From contig JABCPU010000032.1 of the NCBI GenBank assembly GCA_016800925.1, positions 1-64,000 of the forward strand: 64,000 bases of DNA, written 5' to 3'. Source of the stretch: Suillus spraguei (Eukaryota > Basidiomycota > Agaricomycetes > Boletales > Suillaceae). The notes beneath the pieces were generated by a model. It was given only the letters and a program-made list of their open reading frames with translations, was not told the DNA's origin and searched no databases. Of the stretch, positions 58,456 to 64,000 are shown piece by piece. Numbering within the stretch: the stretch's first letter is position 1; every line of letters starts with the position of its first letter. Both the position numbers and the translations under genes were made by a program.

Positions 58456-59437
58456 CAAATCACAATACAGGGTCACTGAGAAGAAGAAATATAGTTTCAA
58501 ATACCTAGCAAAAATAGACATACATACTTTGCTCCAATTCTTGATCTACCATAGCGTTGATTGACAGTTCACTTATCTTTTGCAGCCTCATCACCAAACA
58601 TCAACATTTCAGGATCAGGTGCAATTTCAGCAATACTATTCATAAAAATAGCACATTTTTCTTCATTCCATTTGAGAGCGTAAGCGGAAATGTGTTTGCA
58701 ACTGAAATGTAGGCACTGAAATGTGTGAAGAAGTGTTTGCACAGACACAAGGACACCACTGCAAGAGAGTAATTCATGCTGTAATTCATCAAGATAGATA
58801 GTAGGACAATGGTGAAGGATAGTGGTGATGAAAGCCAGATCATCAATGGTCAGGGTGTGATGCCAGCCTGTATTCTTGCTGTGGACTTGGAAACTCCAAG
58901 TTGGGGAAAAGAGCCGTAAAACTTTGTATACAAGAGTCTTTTTGACTCCAAGTAAATGACAGATATTCTTGACAGAGTGCCCACTGTTTTGCTACTTAAG
59001 AGTCTTATATAGAACACGTATACAGTGACAACACAACTGTACAGGGATAAGATTCCTTTCCAGTCCTTAAGTACACAGTCTCCAACATTTCTACTTTGTG
59101 GGAGATAATGTGCTGAGTTCTTGGGTGGGTATCTTTCAACAGTCTTTCTCTTGAAGATCTGCATGAAAGTATTGAGTTTGAGATTTGTAGTAGTGTTTTA
59201 TATATAGTAGGTATGTTTCACCCTAGTAGATTGTGTTTCAACCTATGAAAGTTTGTTTCAACTTTGTTGTACTCTCCAAGTGCTTGTCTCCCCTTCTGTT
59301 GAAAGAAAGAGTCTTTAGATCTGTATATGTAAAGCTTAGTCTGAGAGCTGTTAGATATTATATAGTCAACCCCTGTAAGGTAGTATATAATGTAGAGTAG
59401 ATATAGATTTCTTAGTCTTACTTCAAGGCTAGTATGT
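58456..59437. other. No supported gene
   Basis: Nothing recognised. Near 59215-59265 the word GTTTCAAC/GTTTCACC recurs three times. Confidence 0.35.
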
Positions 59438-59774
59438 GTTACAAACTGGGATGGCATCACCAGCGATGGTGAGAAGACACAGGCAGTCTGCTGGGAAGTT
59501 CTACAATGCTCAAAAGAGAGTGAGGCCTGATAGTACAGGGAAGAGTTCCAAGTACAATCAAGGGTTCGGTCTAAGAGTTGCAACTCAAAGACGAGGTAGA
59601 ATAGAGACTAAGATTAAGGAGTGCTTAGATTTAGAGATGGTTCAGATGACTAAAGATTGGAGGTCTTTAGTGAAGGAGATTCTAGGTAAAACCCAGTAAG
59701 ATTAAAGTAAAGAATATACTACAAGTACACTGTGCTTATATAGGTAGATATGTGCGCACAGACCAAGCAACCAT
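59438..59774 (-). repeat. Truncated LTR (F) of the chromovirus family
   Basis: Begins TGTTACAAACTGGG and aligns with about 340 bp of the other LTRs, including AAGATTAAAGT and a TATA-like CTTATATAGG, then stops at ACCAAGCAACCATG. A tRNA-like repeat follows directly, so that repeat may have replaced the missing end. Confidence 0.8.
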
Positions 59775-59779
59775 GCCAT

Positions 59780-59908
59780 GGTGTAAAGATACAACCTAAC
59801 CTGGGCTGTAGATAAACTACCTCCTAAGTTAGTATGTGAGTCTTGCACTCCGTCTAGTCTGCTTCACTTGCGAAACAAGAGCATTCGACCCTAAAGGGGG
59901 ATGCCTGT
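59780..59908 (+). repeat. tRNA-like dispersed repeat, copy 3
   Basis: TGTAAAGATACAACCTAACC through CGACCCTAAAGGGGGATGC. Immediately adjacent to the truncated LTR F. Confidence 0.6.
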
Positions 59909-60196
59909 TAGTATGGTCAAGTTTGAGTCAAACCAATGTGCGAATGTAGCATCATAGTCAGCGGTAAGTTGCTGCGGTCCATGATGATGCCGCCGGAACT
60001 AGCATCATATGTAGCGGAGCTACCTTGGTCGAGATAATACTTGAAACAGTAACATTGAGTGAGCAGTGATATCAGCGGTAGCAGTAAGGTTGTGAGCGGT
60101 GCAAAGAAACAGTAAAGAAGACTGTGGTACATTCAGCAGTAAAGTAGTGGTGCATGAGAAGTTCAGTCAAAATAGCAATCAAGAGTCCAGCGGTAA
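59909..60196. repeat. GCGGTAA-motif segment, left part
   Basis: AGCGGTAAG, GCGGTAGCAGTAAGG, GAGCGGTGC and CCAGCGGTAA recur over about 250 bp. The solo LTR E is inserted in the last motif, and GGTAA is its target duplication. Confidence 0.5.
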
Positions 60197-60675
60197 TGTT
60201 ACGAACTGAGGTGGCGTCACCAGCAACAGTGAAAAGACACAGGCGGTCTGCTGGGAAGTTCTTACAATGCAATGTCCAGAGGAGGACAAGGTGAAAGTAC
60301 AAGGAACGCGTTCCGAGTACGATCAAGGGTCTGGCCTCGAGGACAAGTCCAAGAGGTTCTGCAGGAATAGAGACTAAGGCTAAGGAGTGCTTAGACTTAG
60401 AGACGATTCAAGACGACTTAGGTTGGAGGCCTAAGTGAAGGAGATTCCAGGTAAAACCCAGTAAGATTAAAGTAAGGAATTTACTACAAGTACACTGTGC
60501 TTAAATAGGCCAATATGTGCGCACAGACCAAGTAACCATGAGAACGTAACTGCGTATCCCAATAAGGAAGGCATGTGTTGTACAGATGCGTTGAGCATAT
60601 GAGTCAGAGTCATGTGACATGATATACAAGTAAGGAAACAAAGGAAAATGAATAGGGGCACGTACAACTGTAACA
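60197..60675 (-). repeat. Solo LTR (E) of the chromovirus family
   Basis: 479 bp, TGTTAC...GTAACA, flanked by a perfect 5-bp duplication GGTAA (60192-60196 and 60676-60680). This is a clean solo LTR from LTR-LTR recombination. It is close to LTR D in sequence. Confidence 0.9.
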
Positions 60676-60772
60676 GGTAATGGAGAATGAGTGTAATCGA
60701 TTAATGAGTGATAAGGAAACTTTAAAGACTAAGTCTACTACTGGGTAGATCCAGAGTGTTAAGACCGTTGTA

Positions 60773-60893
60773 AAGATACAATCTAGCCTGGGCTGTAGAT
60801 GAACCACGGCCTAAACTAGTATGCGAGTCTTGTGCTCCATCTAGTCTGCTTCACTTGCAAAGCAAGAGCGTTCGACCCTAAAGGGAATGCTAA
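60773..60893 (+). repeat. tRNA-like dispersed repeat, copy 4
   Basis: TGTAAAGATACAATCTAGCC through CGACCCTAAAGGGAATGC. On the complementary strand GGTTCATCTAC and GATGGAGCACAAGACT resemble B- and A-boxes. Confidence 0.6.
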
Positions 60894-60899
60894 GTTAAT

Positions 60900-61655
60900 A
60901 TAGTTCAATAATGCCCAACCTGTGGTGTGAGAATGCCGTCGAGGTAGCGAGATGCTAGCGGTGACCTCTGGTCCATGGGAAACTAGCGGTAAAACTAGCG
61001 GTAAGCACGGGAAATCGGTAGACAAGCGGTAGTACAAGTGGTAAAACTGCAGTAGTGCATGCAGTAAAACTGCGGTAAGGCGTGGGAAACTGGCGGTCAA
61101 ACAAGCGGTGAAGCGCGGGAAAGCGGCAAAGAGCAGTGGTGCATGCAGCAATAAAACAATTCTTAAGAGACAGTGACTTCGGCGAAAGACTTTATTCCGT
61201 TAGAGACAGTAGTGGTGACAATTCCTAAGTACCATGTGTACCATAGAGGGAAAAGTAAAAGTACCAGAATGTGCGAAGAGTCCTTTTTAACATGTACCGT
61301 GAATGGCCAGAATACATAGCGAGAATGGTAGCGAGATAGAGATATTTAGCTAAGAGGCACGCAGCGAGCAAGCGGTGTTACGGAAGGTAAGGTAAGTCTT
61401 GCCATAGCTTTAGTAATGACAGAGACGAATATGCTACGCACCAATGGATCTTAGACAGAAATGGAATGGACAGGAGGACATTGGTAGCAAGATTTGGTAA
61501 GGGGCAAGGATCCACGGAGCGAAAACGATACCGGCGAAGTGAAAAGGGGTAATGCTCGCTATAGGGGTTTTCTCGGTAGCCACTGTAGGCAGTAACGAGA
61601 AAATTGTGTAAAACAGCACTTTCATGGTCAGCATGACTTTGTTCACTACACCGTA
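60900..61655. repeat. Dispersed repeat R2, copy 2, with GCGGTAA cluster
   Basis: 60940-61140 has about ten GCGGTAA-like words (GCGGTAA, GCGGTAG, GTGGTAA, GCGGTCA, GCGGTGA). 61180-61655 is homologous to 10944-11506 and ends at the same GGTCAGCATGACTTTGTTC boundary. No coding domain recognised. Confidence 0.6.
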
Positions 61656-61675
61656 CTCAAAGGGTGAAAGATCTG

Positions 61676-63428
61676 AAGGGCTTTGGCCTCAGTTCGTGCA
61701 CTGTGCCCCTTTCCTGAGTAATGCCCCTTATTTCAGAGGGTAGATATATGTCCGAAGATCCAGAAGGAGTTGTGTGATGGATCCAGACATCTGAAGGTAC
61801 CGGATATGATATGTCTGAAGGTTATCCGGAGCGTAGAGATGGAATGAGGATTAAGGCTAGTTTCAGAACGAGTTCCTAACTAGAAACTAACAGAGATAGA
61901 CTATCCGAAGATAGAGTCGGAGATATAGACTAAAGGATTCAATCCCAAGTCTTGGAAGATGACTAGAGCGGAGAGTAACTCAAGTCTGGAGGAAACAGAA
62001 TGAGCAGAATCTAAGATGATATTCGAACTAAGGTTCTATGGAGATCTACAAGTGGTTTATATACTGTAAGTAACCAGCATGGATAATCAAGGAGTCTGGG
62101 ACTGTGTCATATACTGTACATTCAGGTCCGATCCATGGACATCCAGACACCCAATCCATACATCCTAGTCCACCCATCCAATCCAGCTCACATATCCAAT
62201 CCACCCATCCACTCCAATCCATATCCATCCATATCTGACTCAGTCCATCCATCTGATCTGATCCACCCATCCGATCCGTGTTCATATCCAATCCATGTCC
62301 ATATCCGAAACTATTCCCGTGCACCTGCGCATTACTCCTTTTAGGTTAATACCTGTGTCTGGCTTTTGGTTATCTCTGCACCTCTGGCTTTCGGTTATCT
62401 TGACTTCTGTCTTGATAAGATATTTCGTACAAGTCTTATTTCTGAGTTCATAGCCTTGTGTTCCGCAATGCCTCAAACATAGCCTCAGACTATCCTTACT
62501 TGCCTTCCGGCATGCTACCTACAGTATATAAACTTGTAGTACAACTCCTGCAGACCTCAATCTGATCATTGCTTTCCTACTTCTGTATATTCCTTTGACT
62601 TCTGTATCTTGTTACCATGTCTATATAAATCTGTGTCCATTCTCGCACTTGGACTCCGGCCCTTGTAAGCTTCCGACTCAGACCTATGGGATCATTCCCT
62701 AGGCCGGAGCCTTGATCCTTTGTCCTATATCCTTTTCGGACTTCGTCCGTTTCCTGTCTCTCATCTGTTTCACCTCCGACTCTACCTTTGGTAGTCTTAT
62801 CCTGTCTGTTTCTATTCCGGACCTTGTCCAGAGTAGTCTATACTATTTCTATACCATATCCGGACCTACTCCCCTCTAGTAGTCAACACTTCCCCTAAGA
62901 TCCATAGAGCTACGCTCATCCGATCATCTGCTCGTCCACTCTTCCGCTCTTCCGCTCTTCCGCTCTTCTGCTCTTCTGCTCTTCTGCTCTTCTGCTCTTC
63001 TGCTCTTCTGCTCTTCTGCTCTTCTGCTCTTCTGCTCTTCTGCTCTTCTGCTCCTCCGAGCTCCGGACCTTCGGACCTCTGGTCCTCCAGACCTATCCTA
63101 TCCTATCCTCCGACACCTATGGATCATCTGTCCCTCCGGAGCTTTGCTCCTATCCTGCCCTGGACTTTGTCCAGGAGTTCATCCTTCATCCATTCTACTT
63201 GGAACTTGTTCCAGTAGTCTCACCATTACTCCCTACCATCCGGAAATAGTTCCGGCACGTTCCCGCGCTCATCCAGAAGTCCTTTGGAGCTCTATCAAGC
63301 TATCCTGTACTACAGAGTTCATCCAGACTCTGTCCAGACTTCACTATAACTCCCCCTTGGACTTCATCCAAAATTAAGGGCACATACTCGGGTAAGGGGC
63401 ACAGCGTACAAGCTGAGGCCAAGCCCCT
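61676..63428. mobile_element. Candidate non-autonomous element with inverted ends
   Basis: 61676-61733 and 63370-63428 are about 80% identical inverted repeats (GGGCTTTGGCCTCAGTTCGT and its partner, with CTGTGCCCCTT). The repeat itself can fold, since AAGGGGC pairs with GCCCCTT. The interior has no recognised gene, only a CCATCC-rich stretch, an 8-bp array and many short dyads. No target duplication was identified, so the boundaries are provisional. Confidence 0.4.
62941..63052. repeat. 8-bp tandem repeat CTTCYGCT
   Basis: About 14 units. The first three read CTTCCGCT and the rest CTTCTGCT. Confidence 0.9.
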
Positions 63429-64000
63429 TTGACTTTCCGTCCCTCTGGTACAACCCCATGTAAGACCAGGACTTCTTTTGCATGGTTGTAACAGACTGAG
63501 GGCTATGTACGAAGTATAATGGAAGTCTATTAGTTAATGCACAGCGGATCAGTAAGCATGAGTCAGAAATAAAACACAGGTAACAGATCAATAAGCAGGA
63601 TGGAAGTATACACAGCCGGAATACCGGAAACAGGAGGGATGCTGAAAGGAGATAGACACAGATATACACAGGGGAGTTAGAGTGCAAGAATTGGGCACTT
63701 TCGGATTGGTGATTCCAGACAGGATCTGTGGACTGGACGGAAGTAGGGTTGATCGGATCTGATCGGATCTGAGATTGGAAATATGGTATATGACACAGAG
63801 CTAGACAATAATCCTGACCTATAGTACGTGCAATGGGGTAAAATCAGGTACTGTATCATGTGGGGTACGCAGTGCTTATATCCTAAATTGTATGTACTTG
63901 GAATGCTCTAGGTGAGATCAGTAGCGCTCAAGTGTAGTAACCACCGTATGTAAACATAGCGCGAGGCGCTGCGGCACGAGGCAACATGTAATAAGACTTG
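63429..64000. other. No supported gene
   Basis: No domain recognised. A short direct repeat GATCGGATCT lies near 63750. Confidence 0.4.

Overview
The window looks like a transposon-rich accessory region from a filamentous basidiomycete, probably an agaricomycete. Three things suggest this. It carries two Plavaka-type transposase remnants, a group I know mainly from mushroom-forming fungi. It carries a chromodomain Ty3/gypsy (chromovirus) LTR family. Its cytochrome P450 genes have 13 short exons and introns of about 50-60 nt. No rRNA, tRNA gene, CRISPR or prokaryotic feature was seen.

Layout. 1-1540: decayed Plavaka transposase next to a tRNA-like repeat. 2827-5011: an apparently intact P450 gene (P450-1). 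5614-6423: a hAT-like miniature element. 7034-19875: a nest of one LTR-retrotransposon family. Its centrepiece is copy B (11603-19194), with a perfect AATTC target duplication and LTRs differing at 3 of 472 positions. Copy B sits inside an older copy (C, 5' end at 19195-19875). To the left are a truncated copy (A, 7034-10469), an LTR in opposite orientation (D) and a dispersed repeat. 20108-20900: a partly duplicated fragment of the RNA polymerase II largest subunit gene. 21070-21790 and 23268-23460: tandem repeats. 23500-27521: second Plavaka pseudogene. 27763-31711: an apparently complete PIF/Harbinger DNA transposon with a transposase gene and a convergent SANT/Myb-like accessory gene.

33296-55000 is a P450 family cluster: six more copies in both orientations, of which P450-2 and P450-5 lie in the arms of a roughly 5.3 kb inverted duplication. 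All six show some damage. 57200-64000 holds degenerate mobile-element coding sequence, two more LTRs of the same retrotransposon family, tRNA-like repeats and several low-complexity arrays.

The most interesting object is the LTR family. Its coding strand is minus (5' LTR on the right in copy B). Gag is followed, across a very small -1 overlap, by protease, then RT-RNase H-integrase-chromodomain, and then a third ORF (ORF3) of about 489 codons with a CCHC zinc knuckle. The bases after the 5' LTR do not look like a tRNA primer site. Instead they are complementary over 11 nt to a sequence in the LTR about 34 nt downstream of a TATA-like box, the arrangement expected for Tf1/sushi-type self-priming. 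The gag stop codon lies in a run of T followed by a perfect 8-bp stem-loop, suggesting programmed -1 frameshifting. Two copies share a TGA directly after the second catalytic aspartate of integrase. Exon structures and frames were worked out by eye; no alignment or database search was run.
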